Shown here piece by piece: positions 27,808 to 35,752 of a DNA stretch of 64,000 bases. The DNA is from Galbibacter mesophilus (GTDB lineage Bacteria; Bacteroidota; Bacteroidia; Flavobacteriales; Flavobacteriaceae). A model generated the notes under the pieces. That model did no database searches. It was not told the DNA's origin and saw nothing but the letters and a program-made list of their open reading frames with translations. The DNA lies in the NCBI RefSeq assembly GCF_023721415.1, contig NZ_JAMQVC010000005.1, positions 1-64,000 on the forward strand, read 5' to 3'. Numbering within the stretch: the first letter of the stretch is position 1; the number at the start of each line of letters is the position of its first letter. The position numbers and the translations under genes were made by a program.

Positions 27808-28278
27808 TTATTCCAAAACTTCCACAATTTCTTTAATTCCCTGCATTCTAGCATGGTCAGCAGCTGTAAGTCCCCGTGCATCTTTCATGGATTTGTCAGC
27901 GCCATTCTTTAGTAACAATCTCACAATATCTGTTCTTCCAAACGTGGCAGCATAAATTAAGGCGGTGGCATCGTTTCCATTGGTAAGGTTCACTTTTGCT
28001 CCGTGAGCGATCAGCAATTCAGCAATTTCCAAAAAACCTTTGAAGCAAACACCCATTAATGCAGTGTTGCCCGATGCATCTTTAGCATCCACATTAGGAT
28101 TGAATTTTAAAATGCTTCTTGCCATATCCTGCTGTCCATAGTAGGTGGCTAATAAAAGAGGAGTAGAGCCTCTTTTGTCTATGGTATTAACTAGATTTGG
28201 GTCTTCAGTAAGTAGTTTTGTTACCGTTTCGGTTTCTTCGGAACGTATAGCATCAAACAATTGCTCTATTTTCATCAA
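27808..28278 (-). CDS. Ankyrin-repeat protein, catalase partner
   Basis: The 156-residue protein consists of about four ankyrin repeats (for example GSTPLLLATYYGQQDMARSI, GNTALMGVCFKGFLEIAELL and DATALIYAATFGRTDIVRLL). It has no signal peptide and is probably cytoplasmic. It lies downstream of a catalase gene on the same strand, 227 bases away. In Pseudomonas the ankyrin protein AnkB is paired with catalase KatB and is required for full activity, so a chaperone-like or haem-supply role is plausible here. It converges closely with the fnr-type gene, with 4 bases between the stops. Confidence 0.88.
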   Translation of the reverse strand: MMKIEQLFDAIRSEETETVTKLLTEDPNLVNTIDKRGSTPLLLATYYGQQDMARSILKFNPNVDAKDASGNTALMGVCFKGFLEIAELLIAHGAKVNLTNGNDATALIYAATFGRTDIVRLLLKNGADKSMKDARGLTAADHARMQGIKEIVEVLE

Positions 28279-28302
28279 TGAATTAAAATTAAGTTTTTAG
28301 AT

Positions 28303-28383
28303 AAAATGCCATGCTGTCCCGAAGCTTCGGGAGTCGAAAGGTTGTTCTTAACCCTAAAAGCTTTGACTCAGCATGACATTTTT
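28303..28383. repeat. Palindromic intergenic element with TCCCGAAGCTTCGGGA core
   Basis: A perfect 16-bp palindrome (28317-28332) lies near one end of a larger inverted repeat. Its arms, AAAATGCCATGCTG (28303-28316) and its near-complement at 28369-28382, differ at one position. The core and following GTCGAA recur at 48874-48896 after rho, so this is a dispersed element. It lies between katA and the ankyrin gene and could attenuate transcription. Confidence 0.65.
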
Positions 28384-28477
28384 CTCACAAAGTGAGATTA
28401 ATAATGTTCCCACATTTGCGTCGAAATATTGTGAATTTTTTCAACTTATAATGCCTCGTGTGCTTGCACCGAGGTTG
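28383..28477. repeat. Dispersed two-hairpin element, copy 1
   Basis: The order is a small hairpin (TCTCAC/GTGAGA, 28383-28397), the conserved block ACATTTGCGTCGAAAT (28412-28427), 26 variable bases, then the hairpin CCTCGTGTGCTTGCACCGAGG (28454-28474, given as CCTCGTGTGC and GCACCGAGG around TT). The same order and spacing recur at 39482-39573. Copy 1 lies about 30 bases after the katA stop in the direction of katA transcription. Confidence 0.6.
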
Positions 28478-28505
28478 TTTACCCTTCAAAAATACAAATT
28501 ACCAT

Positions 28506-29990
28506 TTATACTTCCTCTGGAATTTCATTGGAGTTTGGATCTACGGTTGTCTTCATTTTTTCAATAGCCCTTTCCACGCCCTTACCATATTCCGGATCGG
28601 CAGCATAAAAATGCTTCATTTGTCGGTTAACAATTTCTTCGGAAACACCGTCTAACGCAGTGGCAATATTGATGAATAGACGCTCTTTTTGTTCATCATT
28701 GAATAAACGGAAAAGATCTCCAGGTTGTTTAAAGTCGTTATGATCTTCATGTCCGTATCGGTCCATATCTCCAGAAATATTCATAGGAGGTTCCTGAACC
28801 GATTCATCGGCAACAGGTCCGTTTTTAGAGTTTGGTTCGTAATACGCATCTGGGTTTTCGTTGTGATTTTCGAAAAAGCGCATCGCTCCATCCTTATGAT
28901 AATGATTAACATCAGATTTCGGCGCATTTACCGGTAACGCCTCGTAATGCGTTCCTAATCGGTAGCGGTGTGCATCTGCGTAAGAGAAAATTCTTGCCTG
29001 CAACATTCTGTCCGGTGAGAAGCTTATTCCTGGAACGATGTTTGACGGCGAATACGCCGCATTTTCAACGTATTGAAAGTAATTGCTCGGATTTCGGTTC
29101 AATTCCAATTCTCCTACATCAATTAATGGATAGTCGCCATGAGGCCATACCTTGGTAAGGTCAAACGGATTGTATGGTGTTTTTTCAGCGTCTTTTTCTG
29201 GCATAATCTGCACTTTTAAAGACCACTTGGGGAAGTTGCCGTCTTCAATGGCTCCGTACAGCTCTTCTTGATACGATTCTCTTGTTTTTCCTATGACTTC
29301 AGCCGCTTCAGCATTTGTATAGTGTTTATGCCCTTGTTGAGTTTTAAAATGAAATTTCACCCAAAAACGCTCTCCGTCGTTGTTCCAGAAACTAAAGGTA
29401 TGCGAGCCGTAACCATTCATATATTGTGGTCCTACTGGCAACCCTCTGTCAGACATTAATATAGTTACTTGATGCAAGCTTTCTGGTTGTTGCGACCAGA
29501 AATCCCACATAGCTTCCGGTGAACGTAAATTTGTTTTAGGATGTCTTTTTTGAGTTCTAATGAAATCTGGAAATTTGTATCCATCCCTTACGAAAAATAC
29601 GGGTGTATTGTTTCCTACCAAATCCCAGTTACCTTCCTCAGTATAAAACTTTAATGAAAAACCGCGCACGTCCCTTTCTGCATCTGCAGCTCCCAATTCT
29701 CCAGCTACGGTAGAAAAACGCGCCATTGCTTCTGTCTTTTTACCGACTTCGGAAAATAATTTGGCGCGAGTATATTTAGAAATGTCATTGGTAACCGTAA
29801 AAGTTCCATGAGCACCCCAACCTTTAGCATGAACTACACGTTCAGGTATACGCTCACGGTTTTGGTGTGCTAGTTTTTCAATTAATTGATAGTCTTGTAA
29901 AAGAACGGGACCTCTTTTTCCTGCAGTAATCGAATGCTTGTTAGAAGGTACAGGGGCCCCGGCTGATGTTGTTAGTTTTTTCTTGCTCAT
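28506..29990 (-). CDS. katA: Monofunctional haem catalase
   Basis: Catalase dismutates hydrogen peroxide to water and oxygen. The 494-residue length is that of small-subunit clade 3 catalases. The active-site His is in [12 protein letters not shown] near residue 53. The NADPH/haem region [20 protein letters not shown] and the distal Asn in [11 protein letters not shown] are present. The proximal haem-ligand Tyr is in [14 protein letters not shown] near residue 335. No signal peptide is seen, so it is probably cytoplasmic. The N-terminal [14 protein letters not shown] is family-typical. It is followed by an ankyrin-repeat gene. The long upstream region is shared with the divergent cold shock gene. 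Confidence 0.97.
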   Translation of the reverse strand: MSKKKLTTSAGAPVPSNKHSITAGKRGPVLLQDYQLIEKLAHQNRERIPERVVHAKGWGAHGTFTVTNDISKYTRAKLFSEVGKKTEAMARFSTVAGELGAADAERDVRGFSLKFYTEEGNWDLVGNNTPVFFVRDGYKFPDFIRTQKRHPKTNLRSPEAMWDFWSQQPESLHQVTILMSDRGLPVGPQYMNGYGSHTFSFWNNDGERFWVKFHFKTQQGHKHYTNAEAAEVIGKTRESYQEELYGAIEDGNFPKWSLKVQIMPEKDAEKTPYNPFDLTKVWPHGDYPLIDVGELELNRNPSNYFQYVENAAYSPSNIVPGISFSPDRMLQARIFSYADAHRYRLGTHYEALPVNAPKSDVNHYHKDGAMRFFENHNENPDAYYEPNSKNGPVADESVQEPPMNISGDMDRYGHEDHNDFKQPGDLFRLFNDEQKERLFINIATALDGVSEEIVNRQMKHFYAADPEYGKGVERAIEKMKTTVDPNSNEIPEEV

Positions 29991-30387
29991 AATCCTAATT
30001 ATTTAAGTTTGAAATGTATGCTTTTGTTCTTCAGAATCTTAAAGTTACTAAATTAAGAGCTGTTTCATTTGGTTTTTAGATTGATTAACATGATTTAAAC
30101 ATAGGTTTTAGTTATTCAGAAGTAATACTTTCCCCTGTTTCGCTAATAAAAACCGATGCAACCCATAAATAAACCTTAATTAAATAGTATAATTGAAAAT
30201 AAAGGCGTTAATTTGCAGCCAAAAGCAAAGAAGCTTACACAAAATTTGGTATTTTTTAATCCTTTCCAAGTATTTATTATCCCACTTTTTTAAACTTTTT
30301 GCCATAAACACTTGTTGAAAGCGTTCTATCTATTTGGATTGAATGTTTTAGAGGTGTTTAACTAATAACATTTAATTTTTTATAAAC
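29991..30387. other. Divergent regulatory region between katA and the cold shock gene
   Basis: A 397-base AT-rich region with no gene that I can support. No perfect TAnnTTTG was found on either strand; GTTAATTTGCA at 30208-30218 is a near match. It probably contains both promoters and the long 5' leader usual for cold shock mRNAs. Confidence 0.4.
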
Positions 30388-30582
30388 ATGAAAGAAGGGA
30401 CAGTAAAGTTCTTTAACAGAACAAAAGGTTTTGGATTTATTACCGAAACAGGAAGCAGTGAAGACATTTTTGTACACGAGAGCGGTTTAATTGACGATAT
30501 CAATGAAAACGACAAAGTAACATTTGAAACCGAACAAGGTAGAAAAGGCCTAAATGCGGTAAACGTAGAATTGGTAGACTAA
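30388..30582 (+). CDS. Cold shock domain protein
   Basis: A 64-residue CspA-type single-stranded nucleic acid chaperone. RNP1 is KGFGFI and RNP2 is DIFVHES, within an OB-fold of family length, and the start MKEGTVKFFN is typical. It binds RNA or single-stranded DNA and melts secondary structure at low temperature or in stationary phase. It is monocistronic with a strong terminator, and the next gene encodes ribosomal protein bS21. Confidence 0.96.
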   Translation: MKEGTVKFFNRTKGFGFITETGSSEDIFVHESGLIDDINENDKVTFETEQGRKGLNAVNVELVD

Positions 30583-30596
30583 GTTATAATAACAGA

Positions 30597-30622
30597 AGCC
30601 ATCCCTTGTGGATGGTTTTTTG
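30597..30622 (+). terminator. Intrinsic terminator of the cold shock gene
   Basis: CCATCC (30599-30604) and GGATGG (30610-30615) form a 6-bp stem with a 5-base loop followed by six T residues. Confidence 0.85.
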
Positions 30623-30711
30623 TTTATAAGGCGTGAGTCAATTCCAAGCTGTGGCTGGCTATTTAAGCCTTACCAATTTTTAAAATCCTATACATTTCAA
30701 TTCTAGAAATA

Positions 30712-30719
30712 TAGGTTTG
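30712..30719 (+). promoter_or_regulatory. -7 promoter element TAGGTTTG for the bS21 gene
   Basis: A perfect TAnnTTTG 25 bases before the start codon at 30745. No clear -33 element. Confidence 0.5.
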
Positions 30720-30744
30720 TTATTAACTTCTAAAAACCAGAAAC

Positions 30745-30939
30745 ATGCTTATTATTCCAATAAAAGAAGGCGAAAACATAGACAGAGCCTTAAAAAGATA
30801 CAAGCAAAAATATCGCAAAACGCAACAATTGAAAACGTTGCGAGACAAGCAACACTTTACGAAACCTTCCTTGATAAAAAGGGAACAAATTTCTAAAGCA
30901 AAATATAAGGAAGAATACCAAAGAAATTTGGAAGATTAA
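30745..30939 (+). CDS. rpsU: 30S ribosomal protein bS21
   Basis: The 64-residue protein begins MLIIPIKEGENIDRALKRYK and contains HFTKPS, both diagnostic of Bacteroidota bS21. The body is highly basic. In Bacteroidota bS21 takes part, with bS6 and bS18, in sequestering the anti-Shine-Dalgarno end of 16S rRNA. The central QQLKTLRDKQ and C-terminal region differ somewhat from the usual family sequence, so this could be one of two paralogues. It has its own -7 element and terminator. Confidence 0.93.
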   Translation: MLIIPIKEGENIDRALKRYKQKYRKTQQLKTLRDKQHFTKPSLIKREQISKAKYKEEYQRNLED

Positions 30940-30959
30940 TTTTCAACTTAAGGTATTTA

Positions 30960-30988
30960 GGATAGCATTTTAGCTATCCTTTTTTTTT
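30960..30988 (+). terminator. Intrinsic terminator of the bS21 gene
   Basis: GGATAGC (30960-30966) and GCTATCC (30973-30979) form a perfect 7-bp stem followed by nine T residues. Confidence 0.9.
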
Positions 30989-31114
30989 GGCATACAATTC
31001 CTATTGTCTAAGAATTCTACAAAATTCAGGAAAGAAAGTTGATCCCGATTAAGATCGAAACCAAATTTTAATGCTGAAGGCTCTACTGTGCCTCGGTAAA
31101 TTGTTCAATTTCCT

Positions 31115-31122
31115 TACCTTTG
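31115..31122 (+). promoter_or_regulatory. -7 promoter element TACCTTTG for purE
   Basis: A perfect TAnnTTTG 28 bases before the purE start codon. No convincing -33 element. Confidence 0.55.
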
Positions 31123-31150
31123 AAGCATAAACATTTCAGAAGAAAAAATT

Positions 31151-31642
31151 ATGGCTAAAGTGGCAATAATAATGGGAAGCACCAGCGATCTTCCCGTTAT
31201 GCAAGATGCAATTGACGTTTTAAAAGAACTGGGTGTTGAGGTCACGGTAGATATTGTTTCTGCGCACCGAACTCCAGAAAAAATGTTCGAATTTGGTAAA
31301 AACGCCCACAAGAACGGTATTTCCGTAATTATAGCGGGCGCAGGAGGTGCAGCTCACCTGCCAGGTATGGTGGCTTCATTATCTCCGTTGCCAGTAATAG
31401 GTGTTCCAGTTAAAAGTAGTAATTCTATAGATGGTTGGGATTCCGTATTGTCTATTTTACAAATGCCAGGGGGAGTGCCTGTGGCTACCGTTGCGTTAAA
31501 CGGAGCTAAAAATGCGGGTATTTTAGCGGCACAAATTATTGGGTCGTCCAATGGGGGAGTTCTTGATGCTATCATTAAATACAAAGAATCACTTAAAGAA
31601 AAAGTGATAAAAGGAGCGGAAGACGTTAAAGCGAAATATTAA
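31151..31642 (+). CDS. purE: N5-carboxyaminoimidazole ribonucleotide mutase PurE
   Basis: PurE class I converts N5-CAIR to CAIR in purine synthesis. The 163-residue protein contains the signature MGSTSDLPVM, the catalytic His in SAHRTPEKM and the AGAGGAAHLPGMVA loop. PurK, its usual partner, is not adjacent. In related genomes purK often lies immediately upstream, so the pathway is split here. It is monocistronic, with its own promoter. Confidence 0.96.
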   Translation: MAKVAIIMGSTSDLPVMQDAIDVLKELGVEVTVDIVSAHRTPEKMFEFGKNAHKNGISVIIAGAGGAAHLPGMVASLSPLPVIGVPVKSSNSIDGWDSVLSILQMPGGVPVATVALNGAKNAGILAAQIIGSSNGGVLDAIIKYKESLKEKVIKGAEDVKAKY

Positions 31643-32124
31643 GCGACTTTTTCTTTTTACAAGTTTAAAAGCATTCGATTACTTTTATATAAACCCCGAT
31701 GTCCGTCGGTGTTATTTGTAGATATTCGAAAATCCCTTGGAGTCGCTCTTAGTAAAAAAAATAGGCCCTGGGGATGGGCCTATTCTATATCGCCTAAAAT
31801 TTGAGGGTTTAGGTCGTTCACGCAGTTTAAAAAGTAGGTCTGGTGTATATTTTGATATTTCAATTTCTACCGTTACGCCAACATTTACGGAACTTAACAA
31901 GTCGAGGTTTTAAGAATTTAGGTTTTCTTTAAGATAATCGTTCGACAGTTCTATTTTTACGATGAAACGTTAAAAAACTAAGGTTTTTCAATAGTCAAAT
32001 AGGTGAAATAGCTTTCAACTGTAAATTGGAAAACAACAAAAGGGGTTAATCAATTCTTAAACCCCGGATACAATCCATTGAAAGTTTATTATTTTGCAGT
32101 AACATTACAAAAAGAAAGAATCTT
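31643..32124. other. 482-base intergenic region with hairpins; possible minus-strand small RNA
   Basis: No protein gene is supported. Two hairpins stand out: a GC-rich terminator facing the minus strand at 31754-31784, and GGGGTT...AACCCC (about 32042-32064). A minus-strand transcript of about 280 bases between them would be terminated by the first. No perfect minus-strand -7 element was found, so the small RNA remains speculative. Confidence 0.3.
31754..31784 (-). terminator. Intrinsic terminator on the minus strand without an obvious gene
   Basis: AATAGGCCC (31760-31768) and GGGCCTATT (31776-31784) form a perfect 9-bp stem. On the minus strand the stem is followed by a run of T residues (plus-strand A at 31754-31761). 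No minus-strand coding gene lies upstream of it within this intergenic region. Confidence 0.7.
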
Positions 32125-34164
32125 ATGGCAAATTTGCTTAATCATACATTTAACACACCTTATCAAACAGCTCCTTTTTCAGAAATAAAAAATGAGGATT
32201 TCCTGCCTGCAATTAAAGCGGAAATTGAAAAGACGAAGGCGGAAATAGATATCATTACTGAAAACAAGGAAGCGCCCACTTTCGAGAATACTATTGAAGC
32301 TTTAGAATTTTCGGGTGCGCAATTGGATAGAATCACCTCAATTTTCTTTAATCTGAACAGTGCAGAAACTAATGAAGAGATACAGCAACTGGCTCAGGAA
32401 ATTTCACCGCTTTTGTCTGAATTCGGAAATGATATACGGTTGAATGAAGCGCTTTTTAAACGCGTAAAAGCTGTTTGGGAGCAAAAATCGGGTCTTTCAT
32501 TAAACCAAGAACAGAAAATGTTGTTGGATAAAACTTACAAAAGCTTCTCCAGAAATGGAGCCAACCTTTCCGAAGATAAAAAAGCGATTTTGAGGGAAAT
32601 TGATAAAAAGCTCTCGAAATTAAGTTTGACTTTTGGTGAAAATGTTTTGGCTGAAACCAATGCTTTTGAACTGCATGTTACCAACGAAGAAGATTTAAAG
32701 GGGCTTCCCGAAAGTGCTATTGAAGCAGCTGCTGATGAAGCAAAATCCCGTGACAAAGACGGATGGGTTTTTACGCTGAATTACCCTAGCTACATTCCGT
32801 TTATGACGTACGCAGAAAACAGGGAACTTCGTAAAAAAATGTCACTTGCATTTGGGAGCAAAGCTTTTCAAGGGAATGAAAATGACAACCGTGAGCATGT
32901 AAAACAAATTGTGAGATTACGGCAACAAAGAGCCGAATTACTTGGTTATAAAACCCATGCCCATTTTATTTTGGAAGAGCGCATGGCAAAAACGCCCGAA
33001 AAGGTTACTACTTTTTTAGAGGAATTGTTAGAAAAGGCAAAACCCGCTGCTATAAGGGAGTTTAAACAGCTTGAAGGATTTGCAAAAGAAGAGGATGGTA
33101 TCGATACATTACAAAAATGGGATGGTGCTTTTTATACTGAAAAATTGAAGCAAAAACTCTTTAACTTGGATGATGAAAAACTGAAACCTTATTTTAAACT
33201 GGAAAATGTTATTGATGGCGTTTTTACCGTTTCAGAAAAACTTTACGGACTCCAATTTGAAGAAACCCAAGAGATAGATAAATATCATAAAGATGTAAAA
33301 ACCTATAAAGTTGTAGATGAAAATGGTGAGCTGATCGCAATTTTCTACGCCGATTTCCATCCGCGACCCGGAAAAAGAAACGGTGCTTGGATGACGGTTT
33401 ACAAGCCACAATATCAAAAAAATGGCGAAAATTCGCGTCCGCATATTTCCATTGTTTGCAATTTTACAAAGCCCACCAGTACAAAGCCTTCGCTATTAAC
33501 GTTTAATGAAGTTACCACTTTGTTTCATGAATTTGGGCACGCTCTTCACGGAATGTTGGCCAACACTACCTATCCAAGTTTGAGCGGTACAAGCGTGTAT
33601 TGGGATTTCGTGGAACTTCCCAGTCAGGTGCTCGAAAACTGGTGTTATGAAAAAGAAGCACTGGAAATTTTTGCCAGACATTACAAAACCGATGAGGTAA
33701 TTCCGATGGAGTATGTAGAAAAGATTAAAGAATCGGCTACGTTTATGGAAGGAATGCAAACGTTGCGTCAGCTTAGCTTCGGAATGCTGGATATGAGTTG
33801 GCATGGTGTTGATCCTACGGGAATTGAGGATGTTAAAAAACATGAGGATTCGGTGTTTGAAGCTACCAGTCTTTACCCAGAAACGCCAGAAACTTGTATG
33901 AGTACTGCTTTTTCGCATATTTTCCAAGGCGGTTATTCTGCAGGATATTACAGCTACAAATGGGCGGAAGTACTCGACGCCGATGCTTTCGAATTTTTCA
34001 AAGAGAAAGGTATTTTTAGCAAAGAAGTAGCAGCCCGATTTAAGGACAATGTTTTATCGCAAGGCGGCACCGAAAATCCGATGGAACTTTACAAACGTTT
34101 TAGAGGGAAAGAGCCACAGCCAGATGCATTGTTGCGAAGAGCAGGGTTAATAGAAAAGAAATAA
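32125..34164 (+). CDS. M3 family oligopeptidase (dipeptidyl carboxypeptidase-like)
   Basis: A zinc metallopeptidase of 679 residues, the length of Dcp/oligopeptidase A enzymes. The zinc motif is HEFGH (in TLFHEFGHALHGML, near residue 470) with the downstream Glu ligand in the ELPSQVLENW segment. The N-terminal helical region (FENTIEALEFSGAQLDR) is typical. No signal peptide is present, so it probably acts in the cytoplasm on short peptides. The gene is followed after 12 bases by a GSCFA gene and may be cotranscribed with it and a DUF4230 gene. Confidence 0.94.
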   Translation: MANLLNHTFNTPYQTAPFSEIKNEDFLPAIKAEIEKTKAEIDIITENKEAPTFENTIEALEFSGAQLDRITSIFFNLNSAETNEEIQQLAQEISPLLSEFGNDIRLNEALFKRVKAVWEQKSGLSLNQEQKMLLDKTYKSFSRNGANLSEDKKAILREIDKKLSKLSLTFGENVLAETNAFELHVTNEEDLKGLPESAIEAAADEAKSRDKDGWVFTLNYPSYIPFMTYAENRELRKKMSLAFGSKAFQGNENDNREHVKQIVRLRQQRAELLGYKTHAHFILEERMAKTPEKVTTFLEELLEKAKPAAIREFKQLEGFAKEEDGIDTLQKWDGAFYTEKLKQKLFNLDDEKLKPYFKLENVIDGVFTVSEKLYGLQFEETQEIDKYHKDVKTYKVVDENGELIAIFYADFHPRPGKRNGAWMTVYKPQYQKNGENSRPHISIVCNFTKPTSTKPSLLTFNEVTTLFHEFGHALHGMLANTTYPSLSGTSVYWDFVELPSQVLENWCYEKEALEIFARHYKTDEVIPMEYVEKIKESATFMEGMQTLRQLSFGMLDMSWHGVDPTGIEDVKKHEDSVFEATSLYPETPETCMSTAFSHIFQGGYSAGYYSYKWAEVLDADAFEFFKEKGIFSKEVAARFKDNVLSQGGTENPMELYKRFRGKEPQPDALLRRAGLIEKK

Positions 34165-34176
34165 AATTATAATATT

Positions 34177-35124
34177 TTGAAACTGCAAACCGAAATCCAG
34201 TTAAAACCACAGCAAAACCGAATCGATTATCATTCGAAAGTGTTTTTAATGGGGTCTTGTTTTGTAGAGAATATGGGTGAAAAACTTGATTATTACAAAT
34301 TTCAAGCTGAGGTAAATCCGTTTGGGATTATTTTTCACCCTAAAGCAATCGAAGCTCTTTTGAAACGTGTAGTTCATCAAAATGAATTTACGGAAGAAGA
34401 TATTTTTTTGCTGAACGAACGCTGGCATTGTTTTGAAGTGCATTCATGTTTAAGCAATCCTTCCAAAGAAGATTTATTGAAAACACTCAATACAATTTTG
34501 GCGGAAACTTACACTTTTCTTCAGCAAGCATCTCACGTAGCTTTTACGTTGGGAACGGCTTGGGGTTATCAGCTCAAAGAAACCCAGCAGTGGGTGGCCA
34601 ATTGCCATAAAGTTCCGCAGAAAAATTTTGACAAAAGTATTTTAGAAGTGGCTGAGCTTGAAGAAACCTTGACTCAAATTGTTTCTTTGGTTAAACAGCT
34701 TAATCCTACTGCGGGGTTAATATTTACGGTTTCACCTGTCCGTCATATTAAGGATGGTATGGTAGAAAACCAACGAAGTAAAGCGCATTTGTTGACCTCG
34801 GTTCATCAAATTATCGATGAAAAACAAAATACATTTTATTTTCCTTCCTATGAATTGATGATGGATGAATTACGCGATTATCGTTTTTACGCTGAAGATA
34901 TGCTGCACCCAAATGCAACGGCTATTAATTATATTTGGGAGAAGTTTTCTTCGGTTTGGTTCGCGCCTTCAACAGAAAACATCATGAAGGAAATTGAGAA
35001 AATCCAAAGCGGACTCGCACATAGGCCATTCAATCCTTCGAGTGCAGAATACAAGAAATTTCAAGAAAACCTTCAGCAGAAAATTACGTATCTTTCAGAA
35101 AAACATCCACATATAAATTTTTAG
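34177..35124 (+). CDS. GSCFA domain protein
   Basis: The 315-residue protein carries the family-defining GSCFVENMG motif near residue 25, with other SGNH-hydrolase-like features (FTVSPVRHIKDGM, and MLHPNATAINYIW with a possible catalytic His). GSCFA proteins resemble esterase/lipase folds, but their substrates are not known. The only plausible start after the preceding stop is a TTG at 34177. It begins 12 bases after the M3 peptidase and ends one base before the DUF4230 start, indicating an operon. Confidence 0.9.
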   Translation: MKLQTEIQLKPQQNRIDYHSKVFLMGSCFVENMGEKLDYYKFQAEVNPFGIIFHPKAIEALLKRVVHQNEFTEEDIFLLNERWHCFEVHSCLSNPSKEDLLKTLNTILAETYTFLQQASHVAFTLGTAWGYQLKETQQWVANCHKVPQKNFDKSILEVAELEETLTQIVSLVKQLNPTAGLIFTVSPVRHIKDGMVENQRSKAHLLTSVHQIIDEKQNTFYFPSYELMMDELRDYRFYAEDMLHPNATAINYIWEKFSSVWFAPSTENIMKEIEKIQSGLAHRPFNPSSAEYKKFQENLQQKITYLSEKHPHINF

Positions 35125-35125
35125 T

Positions 35126-35746
35126 ATGCGAAAAATTCTTTTTGGAATCATCATTGCCTTGTTAATTCTTTGGGGTTACCAATGGTATAAAAGGAATCAT
35201 GAGCGAGCTGAATATCTTAAAGAAAATACCGCGCTTATTGAGCAGCAGATTAAAAATGTGCGAAAACTAATTGTTACTGAAGGGCATTTTTCACAAGTGT
35301 TTAATTACAAACAATCAGAAAGGATTTTTGCGAATTTGGTATCCACTGAAAAAAAAGCTTTGGTGGTAGTAAATGCCGATGTTACGGTGGCGTATGATTT
35401 AAGCAAGGTTTCTTTTACCCTTGATGAGGAAAACAAAACGCTTTTTATTACTGAAATTCCCGAACCGGAAATAAAGATTTTTCCAGACCTTAAGTATTAT
35501 GATATTTCAAGCGACTACTTAAATCCATTCAACGAAAAGGATTTCAATAAAATTAAAGATGAAGTGAATGTGGCTATTCAGAAGAAAATAAAAAGCTCTA
35601 AATTAAAGGAAAATGCCCAAAACCGTTTGTTGACGGAACTATCTCAATTTTATGTGCTTACCAATTCTTTGGGATGGAAATTGGTATACAACGAAAAAAC
35701 CATTGAAAGCCACAAAGATTTTGAAGAATTCCCGATTATAAATTGA
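35126..35746 (+). CDS. DUF4230 family membrane-anchored protein
   Basis: The 206-residue protein has one N-terminal membrane helix (ILFGIIIALLILWGYQW), then a DUF4230 domain with the pattern VRKLIVTEGHFSQV and a beta-rich core (ADVTVAYDLSKVSF). Its function is unknown; it probably faces the periplasm. It follows the GSCFA gene by one base and converges with the lipoprotein gene at 35753. Confidence 0.85.
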   Translation: MRKILFGIIIALLILWGYQWYKRNHERAEYLKENTALIEQQIKNVRKLIVTEGHFSQVFNYKQSERIFANLVSTEKKALVVVNADVTVAYDLSKVSFTLDEENKTLFITEIPEPEIKIFPDLKYYDISSDYLNPFNEKDFNKIKDEVNVAIQKKIKSSKLKENAQNRLLTELSQFYVLTNSLGWKLVYNEKTIESHKDFEEFPIIN

Positions 35747-35752
35747 TAAAGC

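Noticed and set aside
31712-31900. Minus-strand 62-residue frame in the intergenic region before the M3 peptidase
   Set aside because: It runs through the orphan terminator hairpin and has no family resemblance or clear start signal. The region looks non-coding.
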